Positions 1-47,479 of a DNA stretch of 64,000 nt are shown here, piece after piece. How positions within the stretch are numbered: position 1 is the first letter of the stretch; the number at the start of each line of letters is the position of its first letter. The notes beneath the pieces were generated by a model that was given only the letters and a program-made list of their open reading frames with translations, had not been told where the DNA came from and did no database searches. This DNA is from Thunnus maccoyii. Its lineage: Eukaryota > Chordata > Actinopteri > Scombriformes > Scombridae. The position numbers and the translations under genes were made by a program. The stretch is taken from assembly GCF_910596095.1 (NCBI RefSeq), contig NC_056554.1, positions 8,910,001 to 8,974,000 of the forward strand, in the 5' to 3' direction.

Positions 1-11362
<11,362 letters not shown>

Positions 11363-12144
11363 TTTCCCTCTTACCACTCCTTCCTTCCTTAGAGCCGGGC
11401 ACAGGCAGCTCCCACCCCGGTAACGTCCGAAGGCAGGGACCTCCCCGGTGGAGCAGCAAGCTCGGTCACCCCATCCGCCGCAAGTCGGTATCCAATTTCA
11501 CGATGGCGGGGCCTGCGGCAAATAAGCATCATCTGCTCCGGATTTCGCGGTACCCCCTGCCTCCTTTCTGTCTCTCCTCCTGCTGACCCGCTCAATGTCT
11601 CTCCTCTACCCGCTCCATCCTCCGCCGCCTCTCTGTCAAAAGCAAAATGTGACTAAGCATCCAAAGTCAAAGCCCGTCGCCCTCCGCTGCCAAACCGTTT
11701 TCGCTGCCGCTGCCTCTCGTGTGATGCTGAAGCTGAGCGTGCGTGCGGTGCGTACGCGCATGTGTGTGTGCGCGCGTGACTGACCTAGCGCTCGTGAGCC
11801 AACCGGAGCCAGGGATTTCACTAGCTGCAGCTGCACAAATCAAGGAATACGCTCGTGAGGAGAGAGGCGCGTGGGTGATAAATACGAGGCATGGAAATAA
11901 AAAAAAATGACAGCAAGTTATTATTCAGCTGTGTTTTGCTATGGTTGCACCTTGCGTTGGGTCTCCGTTGACGTCATATACGAACATCACCACCCCCACC
12001 AATTCACCTGAGCACACGCACGCGCACACACTCACATGTTGAGGCACGCACATGACTGCTGCCACATTAAAAGGGGCACAACTGGTATTTATCAAGACAA
12101 ACACACACTCACCAAAAATGTTAACAGAACAGCTTAATAAAGAT

Positions 12145-12150
12145 TTTATT
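12145..12150 (-). terminator. Poly(A) signal AATAAA for spag17
   Basis: On the minus strand this reads AATAAA, about 230 bp after the spag17 stop codon at 12383-12385. It is the first good signal downstream, so the spag17 transcript probably ends near 12.12 kb. That is less than 0.8 kb before the tmem151a start codon. Confidence 0.55.
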
Positions 12151-12382
12151 TGAAACAGAATAAAATATAAAAATCCATTAGAATATTTCATTTTAGTGGA
12201 ATAAAAGAGGCATGTGGTAGGAGGATGATGTGAAGTCTTGACTCACGGATTGGTGATATGTAATCATCACAAATTAGTGGTGCGATTAGGGTGTCCTGAA
12301 ATTCACAAACAAAAACTGGTTCAGTGATATCGTCTCTCTATTCAAAGACGGGAGATTTCAGTTCATTTTTTGGTGTAAGATA

Positions 12383-37058
<24,676 letters not shown>

Positions 37059-37201
37059 TTTCACTCAGTGACGGTTATTTAGATGTAAAAGAACATAAAA
37101 TAGAGATGACAGTCATATTATTTTCTTGACTAAAATCAAATGAGTGAAAAGCACTGAGAGTTAACGGTAAATTTCCCCCGCTAGCGTCGTCTGGTGCTTG
37201 T

Positions 37202-37216
37202 GTTGCCACTAGCAAC
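37202..37216. promoter_or_regulatory. RFX X-box (GTTGCC-ACT-AGCAAC) in the spag17 promoter
   Basis: A perfect inverted repeat of the RFX half-site: GTTGCC, a 3-nt spacer, then AGCAAC, matching GTTRCC(N1-3)RGYAAC. It lies about 145 bp upstream of the spag17 start codon. RFX factors (with FOXJ1) activate ciliary genes through such sites close to the transcription start, so this is probably the main ciliary promoter element. The inference rests on motif and position only. Confidence 0.7.
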
Positions 37217-37227
37217 GGTAGGACTCC

Positions 37228-37330
37228 TTTTTCTTCTTCTTTAGTGTTTATTGGCGGTTGGCATACCAGTTTAGAGGCGCATTATCGCCACTAACTGGAC
37301 TGGAGTGTGGAACAAGAGATTACGCAGGAA
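37228..37330. repeat. Dispersed-repeat fragment upstream of spag17
   Basis: The stretch TTTATTGGCGGTTGGCATAC, then AGGCGCATTATCGCCA and ACTGGACTGGAGTGTGG, resembles a short dispersed vertebrate repeat I have seen repeatedly in fish DNA. Termini and class are not resolved. Confidence 0.35.
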
Positions 37331-40300
37331 CTGGAAAAAACCTCTAGATTATTTTAGCTAAATAATTTTCTTTTAAAAACTTAATAATATTACAGTATAT
37401 CTTACCTGCTGCTTTCCCCAAGGAACCTGATAGTGAAAAGTCCTGGTGTTTTGCCTTCCTTAGTGCTGAAGAAGGTAATGGCAACCATAGGAAACTAGTG
37501 TCAAAACACACTGATGTTTCAACATGTCTAAATGATAAAAAAAAGAATGTAAGTAAATGTAAAACAGCATGTAATAATTATCAGTAGTAATATATATATA
37601 TATATATATATATGGTGCAGAAAACTACGATGGAGTATTAGGGACACACTGAGAGGAAAAAAATTTGGAGATTTCAAGAATAAAGTCATAAAATATTGAA
37701 AAAAATTTAAGAGAATAAACTTATTACAAGAAGAATGTATTAGCTTATTTAAGGGGGAAATATCAGAGGAGCAGTCTGTCGCCTGCATTAAAATGAGGAA
37801 TATGGAGCATCTTGTGAAGTTATACTTAAATACAGGTTTCACAAATGACGAAATAAGCTTAATCATCAGCACCAGATTATTATGAGTATTTGTACTTTGA
37901 AACAATTGTGCAAACAATTGTGTCTATTCTGAAGAATAGACACAATCTTTTGTGGAAGAGGAAATGGAAGACCATATCATGATTTTATTCTTGTAATCTC
38001 AAAAAATAATATTTTCTCTCAGTGTGGCCCTAATACTCCATTGTAGAATACCCCACTGAAATCATGATATAGTTGAAAATGGTAATCAGATTTCTGTATG
38101 TACTGTTATCATTCCCTTTCTCCACTTGATGGCAGTAGGATCTCTGGGCTGTGAGACTAGAAGCCTGCTGGGTCAAAGCATGCTTTAATCCACAAATAAT
38201 GGTTATTTCTTATGAATGTAGATTGCTGTTTCACATTTCAAATACATTTTAATTATTATTGTTCATTATTGTGGTCATAAAAGTACAGTCATTTAATATG
38301 GAATCCATCCATAAATCACAACCATATGACATTCAAATATTAACCAAAGACTCCTCGTACACACACATATACACAAACTCCCCTTTAAAGGTTTAATGAC
38401 AGTCGTTATGAGCAGTAATTCTGCTTGGTCCAGTTACTGCACTTGAGCCACAGAGCTGTGATTGACACTATATAAGACAGCTGGTTTGTGTTTCAGTGCC
38501 AGAACCAATGAAAAATGACCTAGAGCATCCCGAGAATGAAAAATTTGGAACATGCACACTTGAGTGTTATTTTATCTGTATAATGAATTATGAAACCATT
38601 GTTCCACCAGATGACCCAAGTAACAAAAGAGGTTGAATGAAAGTTGAATTAATTAGAGTCCACTTTGATATCATGTATGAATATAAATATATTTTGAACA
38701 ATGATAATGAACACAGCATACAGCAAAGAGGTTTTAACCTTGGCCAGGTTTATTTAAAGAAACTGAGATTTTAAATGCTAATTAGGTGAATATTGAAGTG
38801 GAACAAATATAAAGATACTGTATTAAATGATTGATAATGAAGAGTGGAGAGTGAAAGGGGTCGTGGCCTCTTCTCCACTCTCACACACTCTCAGGCAACA
38901 ATTAAATGAGCTACAACATCTTTTAATAATGATCATTTGTGTTCTTCTTTTTTTATTAGGCTAATAATTACAATTCAGCTCTTGGAATGGAGAAGACCTT
39001 TCCCAGTTGCTGTTTCAAGTAAAGTGGTTTAATAAGCACTGCAGGGTTTTAATTTCTTATAAAAAACAAAATATGCCTCATAATTATTTGGCCTGTCTGT
39101 ATTCAATTTGTCATATAAATTTAAATGTCCACAACAATGTAAAAAACTGGAGGAGGTGTTATCTTGCTTTCAGGAGAATATAAAACTATTTCATGACTGC
39201 ATTTCAATACTTTACTGAAAAAGAATGAGCACTAAAACCATAGTTAATGATCTTAAAGCATTCCCAGTTTTACTTTTTTATATGTTTCTGTACAACCTAG
39301 CAAAAATCTCACAAGAAATGCAGCAACCAGAGAGGCTGATTGTATATGTTTTGCTGAGGGATTTATCTTGGCACACACTGTACGATTTTTATGAAATTAC
39401 AATATAAACAGTATTGCCTTTGCATAAGAGAAGTTTATTTGGTCTGTGTAGAGTTGTAAAGTCTGAAAGAGGTCTATTTGAGCCAGAGAAGATGCTCCAT
39501 TTAGAAATTAATGACTCAATACAGGACAGGATGTACACTGGGCCTCTGTTCACAACGCAATGGCATTTAATTCATGGAATGCTTCTTGTTCTATTCATGG
39601 GTGTTTATTCTAAAGAATTTCATGCATCACATCTCTTTACCAAAGTCATATTTTGGCACAGATTTCCAATCAGTCCACTCAGAATAGTTTTATCAATGCA
39701 AGGGGCCATTGTCATGAAGGTGATTTCACCCAGGCAACGACCTACTTCCAGTGGCTCGCCATAAAAGGTCAAAAGTGAGACAACGCCCACTTGTCAGATG
39801 CCAGAGAAATCCATATTGGAAGCCAGCAGCAGTGCATTCGTCATGGAGGAGTTGTCAGATCCAAATGTTTCAGAGACAACATCCGAAGGTCATACACCAG
39901 CCAGATAAACACTGTAGTGGCACTTAAATAACACACCGACCATTCTACCACTAATAGCATAGCAACATCTCAAAATATCAGTATTTTTTAGGAATACACT
40001 GATGTTAAACATGTGCATCATGTGTCTGGTGGGGCTATTTTGTTTCATTGAGCAGCAGTCGTAATGTTTTATTTTCATCCGCATGCTACTAAAACTAATG
40101 CATCTTACTCAGGTGAATATAATCTGATCAAGGAGTGCTCCCTGTCATATAAAAAAGCAAAAGTGGACATAAAAACATATTTGAGGCTCTAACATGGCAA
40201 ACAAAATTAGACACTGTGTACTTGGAAAAGCACCACCTGAACATCACACTCTGTTGCGTTCAGGATGCATCTATGATCACATGCCAATTTGAAATCATGT

Positions 40301-42399
40301 GCTCAGAAACACTTAAAGTCTGTATTTAGAGGATGGTCACACAAATATAAAGTTGTTATGAAAGCATGATTCAAAGTACTGAAATTACACCTGGTAGTGT
40401 AATGAGATAAAACACTCTGAGTGACCAGAAAAAGAGAAACCTTCACAGACTGTAATGCAATAAATTACATCAGCACAATAATATATACTACCCCTGAAAA
40501 TGTATAATGTATATCATTGTTTTCAATATTATTTATGTGGTCACTTTTGAGGCTACTTGTCTTGTTCTTGCATTAGACTACATTCTACTGAAAGGTCTTT
40601 CTTAACATTTTTGGCCCTGTCCCTGCATATATGTAAATTAAGTGGATGAAATAATAGAAGCTCATTTCAGTATAATGTAGTCTAATTAAACACCAACACA
40701 TAGTGCAGCCTTAAAATATCATAGAACTGAAGAAATAAATAATATAGCCTTAATAAAAACTGAATATTTTATTTAATGTAATCATTATTTCATGGCTATT
40801 TTGTTGTATTCCATTAAATTATACAGGTGTTTCTATTTTTCTAGACAGCTAGGAAGCCATGACTGTAAACAAATACTAGAATTGAGATAACGCTTTTTAT
40901 ATCTTCTGTCTTTAAGCCTATGTTAACTCGTGTCAGATTGCCCACAGTGCTCTGTGAAAGCGCTGTTTGGCAACATATGTTGCCAGCTCCAGCCATGGTA
41001 AGAGGCAAGTGTTTGAAAGATTTGAATTTCAATACCCAGGGATCACGAGATGAAACTTCAGTAAAGAGCAAACAGCGATCTCCTGTTTACCAACCAGAGT
41101 ATATAATGAGTCCAGCTTTCTCTGAATGGAGATCTCCTTCTGGGAGTCAGTGTTTTGATTTGTCACTGTGGCTCATTACCACTGTTAAGTAATCATACCT
41201 GACACAAAGTGACATATGGCCAAATTGAGTTTCTGATATTTCAAATGTTAATGTTACTGTTTTAGGTAATAACATGACCTATCATATGGCACCTCTATCA
41301 GGCAGAATCTTACATTTTATCCCCCATATTTTTGTTTTCTGGTGCAAAATGAACATTACAGCCTTGCAGAGCCACTGGAGTAGCAATAAAATCAGTCTAC
41401 ATATTGCCAAATGGGAATAGTGAATGAGTAAACAAATATCTATTTATATCCAGTGTACTACTTACTATAGATACGTTATATAAGATAGATGTCTAAAAGT
41501 AAGTTGCACAAAAACAGCCAATTTTGATGAGAGTGCATGGGAATATTTTGTATGCAAAGATGACACTCAGGAGACAGATAAACATATGTGGATCATGGAA
41601 TAACCCCCAGTCCCAGTGTGACATGCATGCACTCTTTATCCAAGTTCATCAGATTTCCATCTTCCCAGAAAGAGGCTGTTCTGTGGGTCAGTAGGAAATG
41701 TGGAACTGAGCCCAGGCCATCTCCTGGGAACAAACAGTCCTATCCAATAGCACAGACTCCCCACTGGGATAGAGAGGCGACTCAAAGCTGGTAAACATCT
41801 GTAGCTCTTCATGGCTAGATGCTGTGTAGGCATTGTGGGCATGTTTGTGATCGGTCTAATCAGTGTGATTGGCTCTGCAGCTATGGGGCGAAGGAACGCC
41901 CTCTAACCATTTCACAACATACGGTTCTGTCATTGAAACCCACACTGTGCGCGGGTTTAGATGAATCACGTTGACACTGAGGATCTCAAGTACCACCAAT
42001 AGATTCATGGGCTTCAGTGAATGAGCTGCCAAGCCTGTACAGTGCAGCTGAGATTCTTTTGGTTGCAGTAGCGTGAAAAGGCCTTCAGTACTTTTCCATG
42101 AGAGGCCATATTAATTGGTGTGTCCCACAGTATGAGCATTTGCAGACTGCTCTGTTTCTTTGGACATGCAGCATAAACCAAGAATGTAATACACTTTAAA
42201 TGTCACATTTTAAAGGAACTTACTGACAAAAATCAAGGCTGAGTGGTCTGATAAAATTCAACAGTTGACAGAGGCCTTAGTGGGATTTGGCGTAGTTTTC
42301 AATACATTTTCACCAAGTTCTCTCATCTTGCTACTTAGATATTCAAATTGAAACATTGGACTAAAACCTCAGGGAGATTGGTTACTTAATAACAAGTCT

Positions 42400-43540
42400 A
42401 CAGCCATGCCAACAGCTCTGTGAGGCTATAATTAGACACAGCAGTGCTTTGAACTAAATGCTAATGTCAGTATGCTAACATGTTCACAACAACGATGCTA
42501 ACATGCTGATGCTAAGCAGGTACAACTTTTGACCATGTTCACCATCTAGTGTTTTAGCATGCTAACATTGGCTAATTAGCTCTAAACTCACAGTACAGCA
42601 GAGGCCACTAGTGGACTCGGTGCCCCCGGGGCAAAAATATACCACAAAAGTGCCCTCTAAGGTGCCCCCACAGTATAACGTGCCCTCTAAGGTGCCCACA
42701 CAGTATGATAAAGTGCCCTCTAAGATGCCCCCACAGTATGATAAAATTCCCTCTGAGGTGCCCACACAAAGGAGAAAACATACCAAAGTTTTGTAATGAT
42801 TGTCTAGTTATGGGTAAATCAGGACGAAATGCCTTATAGAAGACCTCTATATGTGACAATCTGGAATGAAGCGCCCTCATGGTGCCCCTTCAGTGGAAGA
42901 AAATAGTGCCTTGTAAAGAACCCCCAAAAATGAGAATATATGATGTGCCCTTTAAATGAAGAGGATGTAATGCAGTATATGATCCCGCTGTAATGGGGTG
43001 AGCTGGAGGTACTGTATGGTTGCCCTTCTAGTGAACAAAAAAAAAAAAAAAGGAAAAAGTGACATTTAGGGTTCCCCTTAGTCTAACATACTGAAGTGCA
43101 CATTTGGGTGCCCTTTCAATGAAAAAGGTGCCCTATAGGGTGCACTGTATGGGAGAAAAACATTGTGAAGTGGGGGCCCATTGAATGCATCAGGTGCCCT
43201 TTGTGTTTTTTTGTCACTGCCCCTGAGACAGCCTGAGTCCGCCATTGGCAGAGGCTATGGGAACGTCTGTAGTTTTGTGGGTATTTGGTCATAAACCAAA
43301 GCATTGGGCAAATTAAACATTTGACCTAATGATGGTGCTACAGTATGATGGTAGATGAAAAGCTAACCACTAAAAGCGTCACAATTCACTCCTGAAGGGA
43401 ACGTGAGTGGTCTATCAAATCTCATGGCTATAAATCCAATAGTCATTGAGACATTTCACTCAAAACCTCAACCTCATGTTGGCACCACATGAAATGTCAG
43501 GGGATCACCAAAGTCATAAACTAGATATTTTGGCATAAAT
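42400..43540. repeat. Common fish interspersed repeat (GCTAACATGCT...GGTCATAAACCAAAG), split by a hAT element
   Basis: The left part has the repeated GCTAACATG/TGCTAATG motifs; the right part has TATTTGGTCATAAACCAAAG, TGAGACATTTCACTCAAAAC and AGGGGATCACCAAAGTCAT. These blocks normally occur contiguously in a repeat widespread in teleost introns. Here a 642-bp element separates them. I cannot assign its class with certainty. Confidence 0.6.
42606..43247. mobile_element. hAT-type non-autonomous transposon with 8-bp target duplication
   Basis: Flanked by perfect 8-bp direct repeats GCAGAGGC (42598-42605 and 43248-43255). Termini are inverted and imperfect: left CACTAGTGGACTCGGTGCCC, right (reverse complement) CAATGGCGGACTCAGGCTGT. 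An 8-bp duplication and C-A-type termini are typical of the hAT superfamily. The interior is non-coding and built from degenerate, roughly 30-37-bp units starting GTGCCCTCTAAG, plus a poly-A run near 43.03 kb. Confidence 0.85.
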
Positions 43541-44930
43541 ACAGTTTGCTACCTGGAATCAGTTCAGTTTTTTAAGCTTGAAAATAGTCAGTGAGTCTCC
43601 ACAGATAGATTTTCAGAGCATTGTATACTTTTATGGGCTCAACAATGCAAACTAGTGTTGCTGACCCACATTAGCACAGCAAGGGAAAGGGATCAGGCGA
43701 GGTTAGAGTAAGACGCCGAGTAAATGATCACTGGTGCTTTGTCCCCTCACAATGACTGTGATGCATCTTGCACAAGATCATGTGCTTCCGTCATTAACCT
43801 ACTGTGACCAAGTCAGCCTGTTCTCTTGTTTGTGCATGAGAGACGTGACTGTATAATTGGCAAAACATTTACGCAATCAACATAAAATAGTCCACCATTA
43901 TGTCAGAAGCCTACTTTAGCCTCAAACTGTGCAATTACAAAGATGAGAGGCTGAATCGGAGGAACAAGTATTGAGTTTAAATGCGACTTCTACAAATGTC
44001 CCACACAAGTGTCAAAATTTTTAATTCATCTGACCCTCATTTGTCTGGCCCACAAACACCAGCCCTCAAAATCACTATGGAGACACCTCCATTAAAGACA
44101 GTGAGAGAAATGTCACACAAACTCTGCAGATTCACACAACAAGCAGCTGATGTGCTTATATAAACAGGCACAGCACTTGTCCAAAAGCTGCTTCTTCCGC
44201 AGTATAAACCTCTGTGCAATCTTGACCTGACAAAAAAAAGGAAGTTTCTAAGCTCTAACAAGACCAGTGGAAGGGGAAGAGATCACTAAAACAATACTTT
44301 TAAGAGTAAGGACTAGTACCAAGAGTAGTAACTGAATCATTCTTGATTGAATCAGTGATTTATATATATTCAAGTTTGGTCATTTCTTTGAATTAGTTAC
44401 ACCCAAAACCAAACATTATGATGCCTATAGTCTTTTTTTGCAGTGACTGCTGTTGGCTTTTACGAAGCTTGGCTAAAAATTCTTTGCTATACTAGTCAGT
44501 ATCAAGCATAAACACATACACCACATTCTTGTAGAGATCTTGTTGTGCCTTTTGTCCGCTTTAAAAAGCCTGCATTGTGCCACTGCTGTCTGCCCACTCC
44601 AGGCTTCATCATGGCTCCAGAATATGCACAGTAATGTTCTGTGACCGCTGAACAAACTAAATTATTCAGAGATTAGTCATTAAATACAATATGTATATGA
44701 ATCAGTCTACAAATGTAAAGTAAGGTTGAAGTATTTTATTGTCTGATAGACAAGAACAAGTTTCTTTCAATAGAGTTCAAATGGCATAAAAAAAAAAAAA
44801 AGTTTGCAAACTGTAGGGAATTCACCAAAAACAACATTACTTGCTGGACCTCCAGTAATTTCTTTGCACCTCCCGGTTATCAAATGACATAAAAACAGAT
44901 ATAAGCTTTCACATTTGAGTGATCCATCCT

Positions 44931-44936
44931 TTTATT
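44931..44936 (-). terminator. Poly(A) signal AATAAA for ddit4l
   Basis: AATAAA on the minus strand, about 810 bp beyond the ddit4l stop codon. It implies a 3' UTR of about 0.8 kb, which is ordinary for this gene family. A further AATAAA near 44.73 kb could give a longer form. Confidence 0.5.
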
Positions 44937-45742
44937 AATCTATAAAGGCTCTGCACTGACAATGCGCGTCTGGGGGTGAGGGGTATAAAAATAAAAATGC
45001 AATAAAAAACATTGACACTAAAACGTACACATAGCTGTGATCTGAGTGGGGGAAAAAAAAAAAAAAAAAAAATTACTATGACATTTAAGGCATCCATATT
45101 CCCTCAGTGTGAGAGACCCACACCATGACAGCAGCATCTACACAAGACATTCAGTGGCTTAAATATCCGCAGCCCTAAATACAGCATAACACAACTAGCT
45201 ACATATGGCCCCCAAAGACTGCCTAAATTTCAGTCTCTTATTCAAGCCTAGGTGTGTTTACTGTTGCTGAACACATTCAATGTATCTGGAAACACGCAGA
45301 TGCATCAACAAAGTGGCTAGTGACAAAGTGTACACAAAGGTGTACCCACGGTATGCATGTCCCTCTCAAACATGAACATAGTTTTACATTCATTTGCAAA
45401 AATGTACAATTTAAAAGTGTTTGAACAACAAATGCTCTCGTTAGAAAACAAACAAAAAAAACATCCAGAATATTACAATTTTGCTGATAAAAAAAATGCA
45501 CTTTTAGAAACACAGAAGCCAAACCAGAACTATCAGGCTCATTTATGCATAAGCTTTCAACTTTTATATCCCAAGTCTCAAACAGAGTCACTCAGGAACT
45601 GACTGGCTGCTATTAGATGAACTGACAAACTGTATTACAAAAACACTGTAGAAAATGTGACACCAGTCAAGTGTCATTTACATTTGGGCAGAAGTGCGTT
45701 TACCCACAGGAAACCAGATATCCCACTAATCCCTCCCAAAGT

Positions 45743-46907
45743 TCAGCACTCCTCTACCACGGTACCAGCCGAGGAGGAGTACAGTTTTTTCTTTACAAGT
45801 CGGAAACCTGGACTCAGTTTAAGTACTTGTCTGAAAGTCGGGGCGAAGCAGGTTCCCATAAAAAGGAAGTCCCGCAGGCTGGGCCAGGCGGTGCCATCCT
45901 GCTTGAACACAAGTGTCAGCTCAAATGTGGGCACCACACTGGCGTCGTACACGATGCGCTCCAGCCGCTTGCAGCCCTTGTCCAGCTCCAGGTGGACGTA
46001 GAGGACACAGCCACGCAGGCCGCAGGGCTCGCAAGACGCCAGCCGCAGCACTTCCCGAGCTATCCTCCGCGTGAGCTTCTCGGGTACCAGTACAGAGGAG
46101 CAGTGCAGCGTTGTCTTCTTGGCTCGTGACAGGCAGTTCTCAAACATCTTGGCCAGCTGTTGACAAGTTCTGTCTTCAGTGACATCTGCACTCCTCTGGG
46201 GCTCAGCCAAGCAGTGATCCCAGAAATCCAGTTCTGGGGAAAATAAAGAAAATTGAACACTTGGGAATCAATTGTAGCTTTCTTATTTAACATCCAAATA
46301 GTGCGGAGCAATAAATGGCCATTTCAAGATGGTAGCATGCACAAATCACATCCAGGTTTGCTCTTAAGATTTGACCAGTCTAAAATTGCCAATGGATGAG
46401 AGACTGTGGGAATTCATAACTCCCTTCTGGTTGCAATTTCTGGATATTTTTAAAAAACAAAAACAAAGAACAAACAAAAAAAAACAAACATTTATATAAA
46501 CATCACAGTAGGATTGCTAAACTGTCCAAAACCTTAAGATGGGAATCAAACCAATCTAAACACAGGGTTTACATAACAACAAGTCAGCGGTTGACTGCAA
46601 AAAGATGGTTTTGCAGCCTGCTATTGTACGCAGGCTGCTGTTGTGCAGGCAGACTGAAGGGATGACTTCATCCTCTGTTGCCTCCCCCCCACCCCCCTCC
46701 ACTGCTGCAGCCATGCACCACACAGGGATAAACAAGCACACAACTGGAAGTATCCAGCAACTAGCAGTTTAGCAATAAAGACAAAAAACACACAGAGAAA
46801 GACCCGGTAAGCTTACCTTTCTCAATGCAAGCCTGGTCATATCTTCGCTCAAGCAAATCCGAGATGCATTCGCTGCTTTTGGTCTTTAATGTGCTTGTGG
46901 CAACCAT
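45743..46907 (-). CDS. ddit4l: ddit4l, DNA-damage-inducible transcript 4-like (REDD2), complete
   Basis: DDIT4L is a stress- and load-induced cytosolic inhibitor of mTORC1 signalling that acts upstream of the TSC1/TSC2 complex. Two coding exons, 46817-46907 and 45743-46233, give 193 residues, the same length as human DDIT4L. The N-terminus MVATSTLKTKSSECISDLLE matches the DDIT4L form (human MVATGSLSSKN...ISELLD) rather than DDIT4. The RTP801 domain is intact: CQQLAKMFENCLS, VLVPEKLTRRIAREVLRLAS, EPCGLRGC, VVPTFELTLVFKQD, then GFRLVKKKLYSS, where the Lys-Tyr pair corresponds to the functional KY of REDD1. The start codon has a good context (CACCATGG). Flanking emcn as in human supports orthology. 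Confidence 0.96.
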
Positions 46908-47190
46908 GGTGACAGTCTTGATTTCACCAGGAGTGGGCTGTTTTCCTGTGGTTTTAGCAAAGCTGCCTGGAAAAAAATGATGTAGCGGCGTTAATGAAAC
47001 AGTCGAAACGGGTTGTTTTTAGCTCATGAAGAGCCAGGTGGCTCATTAAGGTAATTACTTCACCATGTAAACGACTTAAACTGTGAAAATGTAGCACTTA
47101 ATAACAGTCATTTCATGCCCGCCCCCGACAAAACAGAAGTTAACTACTCAGCTAGCTATATCATTTCTGGTCAATATTGAAATTACTTAC

Positions 47191-47312
47191 CTTAAATATT
47201 ATTTAGTGCAAAATAATTTAGGTTAGACGGTTTCTCATGAATAAATTCATACGCGCACGCCCTCTCTCTTTCTCTCCCACACTGACATACATACAGACAC
47301 ACGAAAACACAC
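47191..47312 (-). other. ddit4l: ddit4l 5' non-coding exon (predicted)
   Basis: A strong donor AAG|GTAAGTAATT occurs at 47190/47191, and an acceptor TTTTTTTCCAG|GCAGC lies just upstream of the coding start (exon resumes at about 46967). This predicts a short intron in the 5' UTR. The 5' boundary is inferred from the TATA box at 47337-47344. Confidence 0.55.
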
Positions 47313-47336
47313 TGCACAAGGTAAAGTTCTGAGGAG

Positions 47337-47470
47337 TATTTATACCTTCCTCCTACTCAGCTGACCCGAGGGTTTGACCAATCAGAGCACGTCTTTCGAC
47401 GAAGGCTCGAGCGTCTTCCTGATTGGCCGTGAAATAGCGTTCGAATTAAATAATTGACCAATACTTGTGG
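47337..47470 (-). promoter_or_regulatory. ddit4l promoter: TATA box and three CCAAT-type motifs
   Basis: On the minus strand a TATAAATA box (47337-47344) precedes the predicted start by about 25-30 bp. Within the next 120 bp upstream are three NF-Y-type CCAAT/ATTGG motifs (near 47377, 47422 and 47458). Two face one way and one the other. A TATA plus clustered CCAAT layout fits a sharply inducible stress gene. Confidence 0.6.
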
Positions 47471-47479
47471 GAGGATACT

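Larger units (their letters stand above)
37331..44900. other. Intergenic region between spag17 and ddit4l
   Basis: About 7.6 kb of AT-rich DNA. Apart from a short (TA)n run near 37.59-37.61 kb and the nested repeats at 42.4-43.5 kb, I see no gene. The longest open frame (39414-39764, plus) has no recognisable domain or codon-bias signature and no splice context. Confidence 0.6.

Noticed and set aside
37470-37500. Second X-box-like motif (GGCAACCATAGGAAAC) upstream of spag17
   Set aside because: The half-sites are in direct rather than inverted orientation, so it does not fit the RFX palindrome.
39414-39764. 116-codon open frame in the spag17-ddit4l gap
   Set aside because: No domain, signal or repeat-family signature, no splice or promoter context, and ordinary AT-rich composition; best explained by chance.
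42640-42790. Regular spaced repeats resembling a CRISPR array
   Set aside because: Units are degenerate and directly joined, there are no unique spacers, and they form the interior of a hAT-type element in a vertebrate genome.
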